From the NCBI RefSeq assembly GCF_026230175.1, contig NZ_CP104208.1, forward strand, positions 2,108,001 through 2,172,000: a DNA stretch of 64,000 bases, read 5' to 3'. Every line of letters begins with the position of its first letter. Positions within the stretch are counted from its first letter, which is position 1. This document shows positions 27,711 through 36,058 of the stretch, piece by piece. A program made the position numbers and the translations under genes. This stretch comes from Desulfovibrio mangrovi. GTDB lineage: Bacteria; Desulfobacterota; Desulfovibrionia; Desulfovibrionales; Desulfovibrionaceae. The notes under the pieces are model-generated. The model was not told the DNA's origin and made no database searches. It saw only the letters and a list, made by a program, of their open reading frames with translations.

Positions 27711-28700
27711 CTAAACGATGCCCGCGCCACTCAGAATGCGGACAAAACGTGCAAACACTTCCATATCCAGCCCGTGTCCCATTTCATCCTTCATGACGCG
27801 CAGCACCTGGAATGCATTCTTGGCCTTTGCGTAAGGACGGTTGGAACAGATGGCATCGTAGATATCCGCTATGGTCACGGCACGAACGGGCAAAGGAATT
27901 TCCTCGCCGCGCAGACCGCAGGGATAGCCGGAACCGTCAACCTTCTCATGGTGGAAGAGAATGCAGTTGAGGGCATCCTGCGAAAGCGGCATCAGCGTAC
28001 ACGCACCCGCCCCGAGAACGGGATGCTCATTGATGACCTCACGCTCTTCCCACGTAAGCGGACCGGGCTTGTTCAGTATGGCGTCATCAATGAAGGTCTT
28101 GCCGATATCGTGCAGCATGGCACCAAGCCCGAACTGCACAAGGCTCTTGTCGTCGAACCCGTAGGTCTGAAGAATGACCTGCGAGTATATGAAAACATGA
28201 ATGGAGTGCGAAAAGGTGTGGTAGTCGTGCGCAATGAGCGAGGCCATGGTCTTGATGGAGTTTTCAAGCGTGAGAAAGCTCACACCCTTGGCCACGAACT
28301 CGAAAACGCGGTCGAACTGATTTCTGCGAATGGTGGGGGGAAGCTTGTTGGAAAAGATGTCTTCCACCACGTCCGACGAGGCATCATAGAACATCTGTGC
28401 ACGGGTGGGCAGCGGAATATTCTCGTCACTGAGCACCGAGCCCAGATTCTTGACCACATGCTCCCGGTATTCCGGCCGTTCCTCTTCCTGCACGAACAGG
28501 CTCTTCACACCTGTGGCGTCCAGTACCTGCCTGTGCCGTTCCCGGAAGGTCTCCCCGGCTCTGGTATACAGGACGAACTCATCCCCCTGCTTGAGATACA
28601 GGCTGAACTCACCGCGCATGTCATTGATGATCATGGCGGGAGGAATGGCAAAGAACTCTGTAGTTCCCTGCTTTTCCTGCTTGCATGCGGCCTGTGTCAT
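27711..28700 (-). CDS. HD-GYP domain protein (putative c-di-GMP phosphodiesterase), copy 1
   Basis: 329 residues. The N-terminal 140 residues form an uncharacterised sensory-like domain. The HD-GYP domain starts at about 150: metal-binding HD at His197-Asp198 (AMLHDIGK), the HHEKVDGSGYP block (about 250-260) with the GYP triplet, and TIADIYDAICSNRPY. All catalytic residues of active HD-GYP phosphodiesterases are present, so hydrolysis of c-di-GMP is expected. It lies 30 bp downstream of a paralogue of nearly the same length, so the pair arose by tandem duplication and is probably co-transcribed. Confidence 0.88.
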   Translation of the reverse strand: MTQAACKQEKQGTTEFFAIPPAMIINDMRGEFSLYLKQGDEFVLYTRAGETFRERHRQVLDATGVKSLFVQEEERPEYREHVVKNLGSVLSDENIPLPTRAQMFYDASSDVVEDIFSNKLPPTIRRNQFDRVFEFVAKGVSFLTLENSIKTMASLIAHDYHTFSHSIHVFIYSQVILQTYGFDDKSLVQFGLGAMLHDIGKTFIDDAILNKPGPLTWEEREVINEHPVLGAGACTLMPLSQDALNCILFHHEKVDGSGYPCGLRGEEIPLPVRAVTIADIYDAICSNRPYAKAKNAFQVLRVMKDEMGHGLDMEVFARFVRILSGAGIV

Positions 28701-28730
28701 TCCCGGGTCCGAAGGTAAGAGGTTAACGTA

Positions 28731-29726
28731 TCAGCGACCGATAATCGATGCGCCGGAAAGCACCATGATGAAACGCTTGAAGACATCCATATCCAGATCC
28801 TGTGCCATGGTGGCACGCATCAGTTCGAGCACCTCGAAGGGACGCCGAGCTTTGGCATAGGGACGGTCAGTAGTCAACGCATCATATATGTCCGCTATGG
28901 TCACGACCCGCACCGGCAAAGGAATCTCTTCCGCCCTGAGCCCGGCGGGATACCCGCTGCCATTCATCTTTTCATGATGGAACAGGATAATATTCATGGC
29001 CTCTTGCGAAAGAGGCATGAGCGTGCAGGAAGCCAGCCCGAATGTGGGGTGTCTGTTGATGATGCGCCGCTCGTCGGGGTCAAGCTTGCCCGACTTGTCC
29101 AGAATAAGACGGGGGATGCGGGTCTTGCCCACATCATGCAACATGGCCCCTATACCACAACGAAGCAGCGTTTCGTCATCCAGCCCATAGGTATGCAGGA
29201 CCGAAGTGGTATATACGAAGACATTCACGCAATGCGTATACGTCTTGTAGTCATGGGCGATGAACTCGGCCACGGCCTTGAGAGAGTTCTCAAGACAGAG
29301 AAACTTCAGAGTCTGCTGTACAAATTCCAGAACACGCTTGTAATGCTCGCTATCCAGCCCCGTCGGCAGTTTGGCTTCAAACATCTCCTCCATGACTTCC
29401 GAGGAGACCGAATAGAAAAGCCCCGCACGTTCGCGCAGGGGCAGGGTATCGTCAAGCAATATTTTTCCGAGGTGTTCCTCTATGTAGCGAGAGTAGTGAG
29501 GACGGTGCATGGCCTTGACATACACTTCCCGTACCCCGTTGTCGTAGAGCACCCGTTTGTGCCGCTCGGTAAATACCTCGTCGGCACTGGTATACAGTAC
29601 GTACTCTCCGTTTTGCCGTAGATATACGCTGAACTTTCCCATGATGGTGGGAAAGATCATCAACGGAGATACGCTGAAAAACTCACCTGAATTCTCGACA
29701 GGTGACATTTCCGCTGTATTGGACAT
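28731..29726 (-). CDS. HD-GYP domain protein (putative c-di-GMP phosphodiesterase), copy 2
   Basis: 331 residues from the ATG at 29726 (AGGGAG 4 nt upstream). An ATG 66 nt earlier is also preceded by AAGGA, but the chosen start makes the N-terminus align exactly with the paralogue (15 residues before the shared FF(A/S)(I/V)(P/S)P). The catalytic set is intact: HD in AMLHDVGK, HHEKMNGSGYP, and TIADIYDALTTDRPY. It differs from copy 1 mainly in the N-terminal sensory part, suggesting different inputs to the same reaction. The long upstream intergenic region is shared with the divergent PAS chemoreceptor gene. Confidence 0.88.
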   Translation of the reverse strand: MSNTAEMSPVENSGEFFSVSPLMIFPTIMGKFSVYLRQNGEYVLYTSADEVFTERHKRVLYDNGVREVYVKAMHRPHYSRYIEEHLGKILLDDTLPLRERAGLFYSVSSEVMEEMFEAKLPTGLDSEHYKRVLEFVQQTLKFLCLENSLKAVAEFIAHDYKTYTHCVNVFVYTTSVLHTYGLDDETLLRCGIGAMLHDVGKTRIPRLILDKSGKLDPDERRIINRHPTFGLASCTLMPLSQEAMNIILFHHEKMNGSGYPAGLRAEEIPLPVRVVTIADIYDALTTDRPYAKARRPFEVLELMRATMAQDLDMDVFKRFIMVLSGASIIGR

Positions 29727-29987
29727 GAAGCTCCCTGAAAACGTGTACGCGACCAGATAGCAATCAAGACCTGAAACATCCCCGACGGTCATGTTTCCTT
29801 TCTACCTGCGCTCTTGCGCTGTCCCCCCTCCCACAGAATACAGACTCTACAACGCACAAGACCTTAATATATCGTTCAGATTTAGCTCTAATCTTCAACA
29901 ATGTCTAGACACTTTCTAATACGTCACGAATTCTTCACATATTTTCAGAGCATTACCCCTGCCAGTACACACATCACTCACCTCTTG

Positions 29988-30014
29988 CCAATTGTGCCAC
30001 CGGGGCATAATTGG
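29988..30014. repeat. Inverted repeat CCAATTGTGCC / GGCATAATTGG
   Basis: Eleven-bp arms with one G/T position and a 5-nt centre. There is no T-tract, so it is more likely an operator or RNA hairpin than a terminator. Confidence 0.5.
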
Positions 30015-30137
30015 TACGTCCAATTTTCAGGACAACACATACAATCATTCCGAAAAAACAGACAACCAACAACCCTGCGAACAACAGCGCGCACTCAAGC
30101 ATCCCGGAGAAAGTGAAGCACTAGCAGACGTTGCAGT

Positions 30138-30157
30138 AAAAAAAGCCGGTTTCCGGC
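30138..30157 (-). terminator. Orphan minus-strand intrinsic terminator
   Basis: Minus strand GCCGG-AAA-CCGGC followed by seven T. No minus-strand gene ends here, so it may end a small RNA or guard against antisense transcription. Confidence 0.6.
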
Positions 30158-30358
30158 GAGCACACAGGAAGTGGTGCGATACTTGCTTTTGTGAAACAGC
30201 GCCCTCTTCCCCCATGAGAACCATATGATTGTCTGAAATTTCTAACTGCACTTTCGACATTCCCCCCCTATTATTCGTGTGGAATGGTCGATAGATATAT
30301 CGTATATGCAGAAACATGGACCCATTCCATGCCTGCCCACCAGCACAAGGAGAATCGC

Positions 30359-31948
30359 ATGCTTAAAGGGCTTACCGTCAAAACCCTTATTTGGATCACA
30401 TTGGGATTGCTGCTTGCAACCGGAGCCGGCGTTACCGGCCTGTTGCTGACCAGCGCAGAAAAGGGGGTAGTGCCCGAAGGCACGGTCACCACGGGCTGCG
30501 TGATCATGCTGGCAGTCAGTCTCCTGCTCATTCTCCCGCTTGCCCTGATCATCATGAATCGAATCACCGCCCCCATTGATGAGATCAAACGGGGGGTCGA
30601 GCGCATTCTGGACGGCGACTACACCGTCTGTTTCGCCTGCGGAGGCAGCGACGAACTGGCGGAGATGCGCCTTGCACTCGAATCCCTGGTTTCGCGCCTC
30701 AAGCACAATCTCGGCTTTGCGCAGGGCGTGCTGAAAGGGATTGATACGCCGTTCGTGGTGGTCGATACCAAGGAAATGCTCACCTATACCAACGCCGGTC
30801 TGCTCAAGATTCTGCAGCACGAAGGACGCCCCGAAGACTATTACGGGCAAAACGTCGCCCACTTTTTCTACGGTGACGCCTCCCGCCGCACTGTTCTGCG
30901 CGACAGCCTTGAAAAACACACGGTCACCAACCGCGAAGTTGAATTCACAGGACGCAAGGGCGGAAAGCGCAACCTGAACATCCACGCATCTCCCCTATTT
31001 GACCTGAACGGCGAACTGATGGGCGCCCTGTGCATCTATCAGGATCTCACCGAACTCCGCACCCGTGAGGCTGAAATTCTTGCCAAGAACGAAGCCGTCT
31101 CCAGAGCGGCGCAGGAATCCGAAGACATCTCTTCCGACGTGGCACGCCTTGCAAAGGATGTTGCCTCGCAGGTGGAACACACCAGCCGCGAAGTGGACCG
31201 CCAGACGGAGCGCGCCATAGACACGGCCACCGCCATGGAACAGATGAACGCCGCGGTCTATGAAGTGGCGCGCAACGCATCCTCCGCTGCCGAGCAGGCG
31301 TCAGAAGCACGCACCAAGGCACAGGAAGGCTCGAAAGTCGTTGAAGAAGCCATGGCCGCCATTGCCGAAGTAACCCGCCAATCCGAAGCGCTGCGCACCA
31401 GCATGGCGGAACTGGGCGAACGCGCCGAAGGCATCGGCCAGGTCATGAACGTGATTACGGACATTGCCGACCAGACAAACCTGCTGGCCCTGAACGCCGC
31501 CATTGAGGCCGCACGCGCCGGTGACGCAGGACGCGGGTTTGCCGTTGTTGCCGACGAGGTACGCAAACTGGCCGAAAAGACCATGCAAGCCACCAAGGAA
31601 GTGGGCAGCGCCATCAATGCCATTCAGGAAGGTGCGCGCCACAACTCGCAGAGCGTGGACAACGCCGTGAAGGCTGTTGACCGTTCCCGCACCCTGTCCG
31701 CAGCCTCCGGCGAGGCGCTCAAGGCCATCGTCTCGCTGGTGAACGACACCACGGATCAGGTACAGGCCATTGCCACGGCAGCGGAAGAACAGTCCGCCAC
31801 CAGCGAGCACATCAATCAGGCAGTTGAAGAGGTGAAGGATATCTCCCAGCAGGCATCCGCCGAACTCGACAAGGCCACCCACGGCATACATGAACTGGCG
31901 GAGCTTTCAGCAAAGCTGAGAGCCATCATTGAAAGTATCGATTCTTAA
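30359..31948 (+). CDS. Methyl-accepting chemotaxis protein with cytoplasmic PAS domain
   Basis: 529 residues from the ATG at 30359 (AAGGAG 6 nt upstream); earlier in-frame codons lack a ribosome site. Two membrane helices (about 8-30 and 45-66) are separated by only about 15 residues, so there is no periplasmic sensor domain. HAMP (about 67-120) is followed by a PAS domain (about 125-240, ending with [15 protein letters not shown]) and the MCP signalling region with [20 protein letters not shown] and the [14 protein letters not shown] segment. It therefore senses a cytoplasmic or membrane signal such as redox state (inference). The signalling tip is almost identical to that of the receptor at 9251. 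Confidence 0.92.
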   Translation: MLKGLTVKTLIWITLGLLLATGAGVTGLLLTSAEKGVVPEGTVTTGCVIMLAVSLLLILPLALIIMNRITAPIDEIKRGVERILDGDYTVCFACGGSDELAEMRLALESLVSRLKHNLGFAQGVLKGIDTPFVVVDTKEMLTYTNAGLLKILQHEGRPEDYYGQNVAHFFYGDASRRTVLRDSLEKHTVTNREVEFTGRKGGKRNLNIHASPLFDLNGELMGALCIYQDLTELRTREAEILAKNEAVSRAAQESEDISSDVARLAKDVASQVEHTSREVDRQTERAIDTATAMEQMNAAVYEVARNASSAAEQASEARTKAQEGSKVVEEAMAAIAEVTRQSEALRTSMAELGERAEGIGQVMNVITDIADQTNLLALNAAIEAARAGDAGRGFAVVADEVRKLAEKTMQATKEVGSAINAIQEGARHNSQSVDNAVKAVDRSRTLSAASGEALKAIVSLVNDTTDQVQAIATAAEEQSATSEHINQAVEEVKDISQQASAELDKATHGIHELAELSAKLRAIIESIDS

Positions 31949-31988
31949 CGCATCGCATTCTCTGCCGCCTCCACAAGGCCGGTCTACC

Positions 31989-32018
31989 GGGGCGTATCCG
32001 AAAGGATGCGCCCCTTTT
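31989..32018 (+). terminator. Intrinsic terminator with GAAA tetraloop
   Basis: GGGGCGTATCC-GAAA-GGATGCGCCCC followed by TTTT. The stem is complete apart from one G/T pair. Confidence 0.9.
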
Positions 32019-32093
32019 GCATACGTCCTCTTTTCCGGACAGGCATCCTGTGTTAAAACAGCCTGACAATCCGAACAGACACAAGGAGTCCGC

Positions 32094-32510
32094 ATGCGAT
32101 CCTACAGAAAGGAACTCTTCTACGAGATTCCCACCCGACGGGCCTTCATCAATATCACCCCCGACGTGGAGCACTGCCTTGCCGAAAGCGGTATACGTGA
32201 AGGCATGTGCCTCGTGAACGCCATGCACATAACGGCCTCGGTATTCATCAACGACGACGAATCCGGCCTGCACCATGACTACGAGATATGGCTTGAAAAG
32301 CTCGCCCCGCACGCCCCCGTTTCGCAGTATCGCCACAATGGCTATGAGGACAACGCCGATGCGCACATGAAGCGGCAGATCATGGGCCGCGAGGTGGTTG
32401 TCGCCATTACCGAAGGGCGCCTCGACTTCGGCACGTGGGAGCAGATTTTCTACGGTGAATTCGACGGACGCCGGAAAAAACGCGTGCTCGTCAAGATCAT
32501 AGGAGAATAG
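32094..32510 (+). CDS. YjbQ / UPF0047 family protein
   Basis: 138 residues, full length for the UPF0047 (YjbQ) family. Family blocks are visible: [16 protein letters not shown] near residues 41-56, [23 protein letters not shown] with conserved His and Asp, and the end [13 protein letters not shown]. Members have been reported to have weak thiamine-phosphate synthase activity, but the true role is unsettled. The ribosome site is ACAAGGAG. It is followed 2 bp later by a DUF202-like membrane gene, whose ribosome site lies inside the end of this gene. Confidence 0.88.
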   Translation: MRSYRKELFYEIPTRRAFINITPDVEHCLAESGIREGMCLVNAMHITASVFINDDESGLHHDYEIWLEKLAPHAPVSQYRHNGYEDNADAHMKRQIMGREVVVAITEGRLDFGTWEQIFYGEFDGRRKKRVLVKIIGE

Positions 32511-32512
32511 CC

Positions 32513-32875
32513 TTGCCCGTTGATTTGCAGACCGAGTTCAAGGACATTTCCGCACTGGCACAGACCGAGGCCACGGTCATAAACCATGTGCAGCTCATCC
32601 TTGCAGAGAAGCGTACCTCACTCTCCCTGATGCGCACGGGAATTGCCGTGCTGGCCCTGCCCCTCACGGTAATGGGCCTGCTCATATCCACCTCCCGTTT
32701 CTACAGCGCCGCAGACATGTGGTTGCTGCTCACCGTGGTGCTGCTCATCTGCGCGGGACTCACCTGCCTGGGCGGTTTTCTCATCACTCGCGCCGTATAC
32801 CGCATTCGCGCCTACGATCACATGGTTCGCGAGATCAAACGCCATTCCCCCACCGTGGCCCCGTATCTTGATTAA
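32513..32875 (+). CDS. DUF202-like small membrane protein
   Basis: 120 residues with a TTG start; AGGAG lies 7 nt upstream inside the end of yjbQ, so the two genes are coupled. The segment LAEKRTSLSLMRTGIAVLAL fits the DUF202 (YidH-like) motif, with conserved Arg-Thr pairs flanking the first membrane helix. Two to three helices (about 43-62, 70-95) follow. Function of DUF202 proteins is unknown. No terminator is visible before the ABC transporter genes, which start 103 bp later. Confidence 0.7.
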   Translation: MPVDLQTEFKDISALAQTEATVINHVQLILAEKRTSLSLMRTGIAVLALPLTVMGLLISTSRFYSAADMWLLLTVVLLICAGLTCLGGFLITRAVYRIRAYDHMVREIKRHSPTVAPYLD

Positions 32876-32978
32876 CAAACGTAATGGCACCCCAACCGCA
32901 TTATAATGATTATGCTGATGACGTGACAAAATCCTGAAAAGGCTTGGCGCGCGCTTCTGATCTATGTAATTTCACAGG

Positions 32979-33797
32979 ATGAATACGAGACTTCGCAAGA
33001 CACTCTATGCCATCAGGACGGAAAACCGCTCTCCCGCATGGGACATCGGCCAGTATCTTCTGGTCATGGCCGCCCTGCTGTGGTGCATGCTGCAGAGCAC
33101 GGAAGGACTCGGCTACGACTGGCAGTGGTACCGCGTTCCCCGCTACCTGTTCACCCTGAACGAAGGCATCTTCAAGGCCGGCCCGCTGCTCATGGGCCTT
33201 CGGGTCACAGCGCAGATCACCCTGTGCGCCATGGCGCTTTCACTGGTCATAGGCCTTGTGGCCATGCTCATGCGGCAATCCTGCTCCTTCGTCGCACGCC
33301 ACCTTGGCACCTTGTACATCGAAAGCATCCGCAACACGCCGCTGCTCATCCAGCTATACATTCTCTACTTCGTCTTCGCTCCGGTCCTCGGCATGGGGGC
33401 TTTCTGGTCTGCAGTGCTTGCACTCAGCCTGTTTGAAGGGGCCTACATGTCGGAGATATTCCGCGCAGGCATCCAGAGCGTTCCCAAAGGACAATGGGAG
33501 GCTGCCTACAGTCTGGGCATGACCACTCCCGCCACATACAGAAAGGTCATTCTGCCGCAGGCCATTCGCAACGTGCTGCCGCCGCTGACCAATCAGGCCA
33601 TTTCGCTGGTGAAGGATTCCGCCCTTGTGGCGACCATTTCCGTCTTCGACATGACCATGCAGGGGCAGGCCATCATTGCCGAAACCTTCATGACCTTTGA
33701 GATCTGGTTCACCATCGCGGCCATTTATCTGGCAATCAACCTGAGCCTGTCCTTTGCCGTGCGCGGCATGGAGCGCAGGCTCAGGCATTACGCCTGA
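32979..33797 (+). CDS. Polar amino acid ABC transporter permease, first copy
   Basis: 272 residues, HisM/GlnP type. The hydrophobic core has the permease EAA loop in GQWEAAYSLGMTTPATYRKVILPQA, and the IRNTPLLIQLYILYF block typical of this family. About five membrane helices are visible. The ribosome site is poor (CACAGG touching the ATG), so translation may be low. Next comes a periplasmic binding protein (33 bp gap) and then a second permease, a heteromeric arrangement for uptake of a polar amino acid. No ATP-binding subunit gene is next to them. Confidence 0.9.
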   Translation: MNTRLRKTLYAIRTENRSPAWDIGQYLLVMAALLWCMLQSTEGLGYDWQWYRVPRYLFTLNEGIFKAGPLLMGLRVTAQITLCAMALSLVIGLVAMLMRQSCSFVARHLGTLYIESIRNTPLLIQLYILYFVFAPVLGMGAFWSAVLALSLFEGAYMSEIFRAGIQSVPKGQWEAAYSLGMTTPATYRKVILPQAIRNVLPPLTNQAISLVKDSALVATISVFDMTMQGQAIIAETFMTFEIWFTIAAIYLAINLSLSFAVRGMERRLRHYA

Positions 33798-33830
33798 GTA
33801 TATCGAACGGCACAACAAAAGGAGTAGCCG

Positions 33831-34661
33831 ATGCATTCACGTTTCCGTTTTCTCTTCGTCATCCTGATCATGGGCCTTCTGCTCATGGCAGGAACGGCGC
33901 AGGCCAAGGACGCCACTCACGAGCTGCGCGATGCCAGTGTCATCTCCAAAGCCATTGAGCGCGGCACATTGCGTGTGGGTTTTTCCACCTTTGTTCCGTG
34001 GGCCATGAACGACAAAACCGGCAAGTTCATCGGCTTTGAGGTTGATGTGATGACGAAGCTGGCGGAAGACTTGGGGGTAAAGATCGAATTCGTGCCCACC
34101 AGTTGGTCCGGCATCATTCCCGCCCTGCTCTCCGACAAGTTCGACGTGATCATCGGCGGCATGAGCGTCACTACCGAGCGCAACCTCAAGGTGAACTTCA
34201 CCATCCCTTACGACACTACAGGCATGGCCCTGGTGGCGAGCAAGTCCATGGCCAAGGGATTTGACTCGCTGGCAGACTTCAACAAGGAAGATGTCATCAT
34301 CGTCGCACGCATCGGTTCCACGCCGGCCACCGCTGCCAAGGCCTTCTTCCCCAAGGCCACGTTGCGCCTTTTCGACAAGGAAACACAGTGCATGCAGGAA
34401 CTGCTCTCCGGCCGCGTGCATGCCTTTGTGGCAAGCGCCCCCCTGCCCGCACACAGCGCTGTGGAACATGCTGACAAGCTGTTTCTGCCCGTTGAAGGCA
34501 CCTTCACCAAGGAACCGGTCGCCTTTGCCGTACGCAAGGGAGACCCTGACACCCTGAACGTGCTGAACAACTGGATCCGACAGAAGGAAGCCCAAGGCTG
34601 GCTTGCCGAGCGCAAGCACTACTGGTTTGAAACACTGGATTGGGCCTCGCAACTCAAATAG
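33831..34661 (+). CDS. Polar amino acid ABC transporter periplasmic binding protein
   Basis: 276 residues with a signal peptide cut at about TAQA|KD (residue 25). It is a SBP_bac_3 family protein: GTLRVGFSTFVPWAM, FIGFEVDVMTKLAEDLGVKIEFVPTSW (split here by motif), a DVIIGGMSVTTER block and IVARIGSTPATAAKA. The family binds polar or acidic amino acids; the ligand is not readable. A strong AAAAGGAG site is 7 nt before the ATG, much better than that of the permease upstream. A hairpin terminator directly follows, so this gene should be the most highly expressed of the three. Confidence 0.92.
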   Translation: MHSRFRFLFVILIMGLLLMAGTAQAKDATHELRDASVISKAIERGTLRVGFSTFVPWAMNDKTGKFIGFEVDVMTKLAEDLGVKIEFVPTSWSGIIPALLSDKFDVIIGGMSVTTERNLKVNFTIPYDTTGMALVASKSMAKGFDSLADFNKEDVIIVARIGSTPATAAKAFFPKATLRLFDKETQCMQELLSGRVHAFVASAPLPAHSAVEHADKLFLPVEGTFTKEPVAFAVRKGDPDTLNVLNNWIRQKEAQGWLAERKHYWFETLDWASQLK

Positions 34662-34669
34662 CATACACT

Positions 34670-34698
34670 GCCCGCGGCTCTTTGCGCCGCGGGCTTTT
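34670..34698 (+). terminator. Terminator/attenuator inside the ABC transporter operon
   Basis: Perfect 9-bp stem GCCCGCGGC / GCCGCGGGC with a 7-nt loop and TTTT, between the binding-protein gene and the second permease. It probably gives partial termination, raising binding protein over permease. Confidence 0.75.
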
Positions 34699-34711
34699 CC
34701 TCTCATTTCGC

Positions 34712-35596
34712 ATGAATAATCATCCCCGCGCACGCACATCCCACACGCTGGATGTACTGCTTCTCTTTTTGCTGGCTATGGCCGCCGGTCTCTTTTTCTG
34801 GCGGCTGCAGACCCGTTTTGACTACGACTGGAACTGGACGGCCGTGCCCCAGTTTCTCTTTCGTCTCGACCCCGAACATGGTTGGACGGCCAATGTGCTT
34901 GTACACGGCCTGCTCACCACGCTCAGGCTCAGCATTTGGACCACGGTACTGGCCCTTGGTATAGGCGTTGCCGCAGGGCTTGCCGCATCAAGCCGGAGCC
35001 TGTTCCGCAGACTGATCGCCCGCACCTATGTGGAAGCCGTGCGCAACCTGCCGCCGCTGGTGCTGGTGTTCATCTTCTATTTTTTCATTTACTCCGTACT
35101 TGCCCCTCTCATCGGACTGGATGACGCCATACGTGCCATGCCCGCATGGCTCGGCAACATCCTCGCCGTAGTCTGCGACGAGCCCAACCGGCTGCCCGGC
35201 TTCATCTCCGGCGTAATCACCCTCTCCATCTACGAAGGGGCCTATATTGCGGAAATCGTTCGCGGCGGCGTGGAGAGCGTGGACAAAGGCCAGTGGGAGG
35301 CTGCCGCCTCGCTGGGGCTGCCGCGTTCCGACCAGCTCAGGCTGGTCGTGCTGCCGCAGGCGCTGAAGGTGATCATTCCGCCTCTGACGGGCCAGTTCAT
35401 CTCAACCATCAAGGACTCGGCCATCGTCTCGGTCATCTCCATTCCGGAACTGACCTTTCAGGGGCTGGAGCTCATGTCCGCCACCTATCTTACCTTCGAG
35501 GTCTGGATCACCATCACGCTCATGTATCTGGTATTGACGATGGGGTGCGCCATGCTGGCGCGCAAGCTGGAACGGTCATTGCGCTGGCGGTTCTGA
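34712..35596 (+). CDS. Polar amino acid ABC transporter permease, second copy
   Basis: 294 residues from the ATG at 34712. An upstream in-frame ATG at 34640 lies inside the binding-protein gene and before the terminator hairpin, so I reject it. It is a HisM-type permease with an N-terminal helix (about 14-33), the EAVRNLPPLVLVFIFYF block and the EAA loop GQWEAAASLGLPRSDQLRLV. It would pair with the permease at 32979. There is no strong ribosome site, suggesting low expression. No ATPase gene follows; the next gene is on the other strand. Confidence 0.88.
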   Translation: MNNHPRARTSHTLDVLLLFLLAMAAGLFFWRLQTRFDYDWNWTAVPQFLFRLDPEHGWTANVLVHGLLTTLRLSIWTTVLALGIGVAAGLAASSRSLFRRLIARTYVEAVRNLPPLVLVFIFYFFIYSVLAPLIGLDDAIRAMPAWLGNILAVVCDEPNRLPGFISGVITLSIYEGAYIAEIVRGGVESVDKGQWEAAASLGLPRSDQLRLVVLPQALKVIIPPLTGQFISTIKDSAIVSVISIPELTFQGLELMSATYLTFEVWITITLMYLVLTMGCAMLARKLERSLRWRF

Positions 35597-35613
35597 CCCG
35601 CCCTGCCGCACAA

Positions 35614-35637
35614 GAAAAAGGCCGGAAGATCCGGCCT
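35614..35637 (-). terminator. Terminator overlapping the stop codon of the Hpt gene
   Basis: Minus strand AGGCCGGA / TCCGGCCT with a 3-nt loop, followed by TTTTTC. The first base of the stem lies in the TAG stop codon. Confidence 0.8.
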
Positions 35638-36022
35638 AAAGATATCGTTCAAGAGCGGCTAGCTCCCGCTGGACATCAGGTCTTGTATTGTTGCTCCGAT
35701 AGGAGTTGAGCAAGAGCAGCACGCTGTCAAAGGCTTCCAGCAAGGCGGTGATGCACTCGCTGTCCGGAACGAGCACGCCCGTGCGGATACGCTGCAGGAT
35801 GTTCTCCGCCCTGTGTGCCACCTCGGCAATCTCGGAATACTTGAGCAGCCCGGCTCCGGCCTTGATGGAATGCGCCGCCCTGAAAATGGCGTGCACCTTG
35901 TCGCCATCAACGGCAAGCCGATTCTGTTCAAGGTCCAGCAGCCCCCTCTCAATCTCCGCCAGACGCTCGTAGGTTTCTTCTATAAAAGTCTCAATGACCT
36001 CGCTGTCCCGCTCAAACATCAT
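35636..36022 (-). CDS. Stand-alone histidine phosphotransfer (Hpt) protein
   Basis: 128 residues, one four-helix Hpt domain. The phosphorylatable His is in IFRAAHSIKAGAGLL (about residue 51), matching the consensus HxxKG/A. It has no other domain, so it works in trans, either in a phosphorelay with a hybrid kinase such as the one at 6528 or as a CheA-type P1 domain. It lies 36 bp after cheV on the same strand and is probably co-transcribed, suggesting a chemotaxis or biofilm link. Confidence 0.85.
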   Translation of the reverse strand: MMFERDSEVIETFIEETYERLAEIERGLLDLEQNRLAVDGDKVHAIFRAAHSIKAGAGLLKYSEIAEVAHRAENILQRIRTGVLVPDSECITALLEAFDSVLLLLNSYRSNNTRPDVQRELAALERYL

Positions 36023-36058
36023 GCCTCATCTCCGGTGCGTCTATGGTTCGGGCAGCAA

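Larger units (their letters stand above)
29727..30358. other. 632-bp divergent intergenic region with two orphan hairpins
   Basis: No convincing gene lies between the HD-GYP pair and the PAS chemoreceptor. It holds a near-perfect inverted repeat at 29988-30014, a minus-strand terminator at 30138-30157, and CGATA-N4-TATCG just ahead of the chemoreceptor. The AT-rich part around 29860-29960 probably carries the HD-GYP promoter. A short minus-strand small RNA ending at 30138 is possible but unproven. Confidence 0.5.

Noticed and set aside
30270-30300. Possible sigma-28 promoter (GTCGATAG) for the PAS chemoreceptor
   Set aside because: No TAAA-like -35 box lies at the right distance.
30045-30317. 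A small minus-strand frame between the HD-GYP and chemoreceptor genes
   Set aside because: The minus-strand terminator at 30138 lies inside it, and its ribosome site (GGGGGGG) is too close to the likely ATG.
34640-34711. Upstream start (ATG 34640) for the second ABC permease
   Set aside because: It would place the start inside the binding-protein gene and the terminator hairpin inside the coding region; the N-terminal residues are not permease-like.
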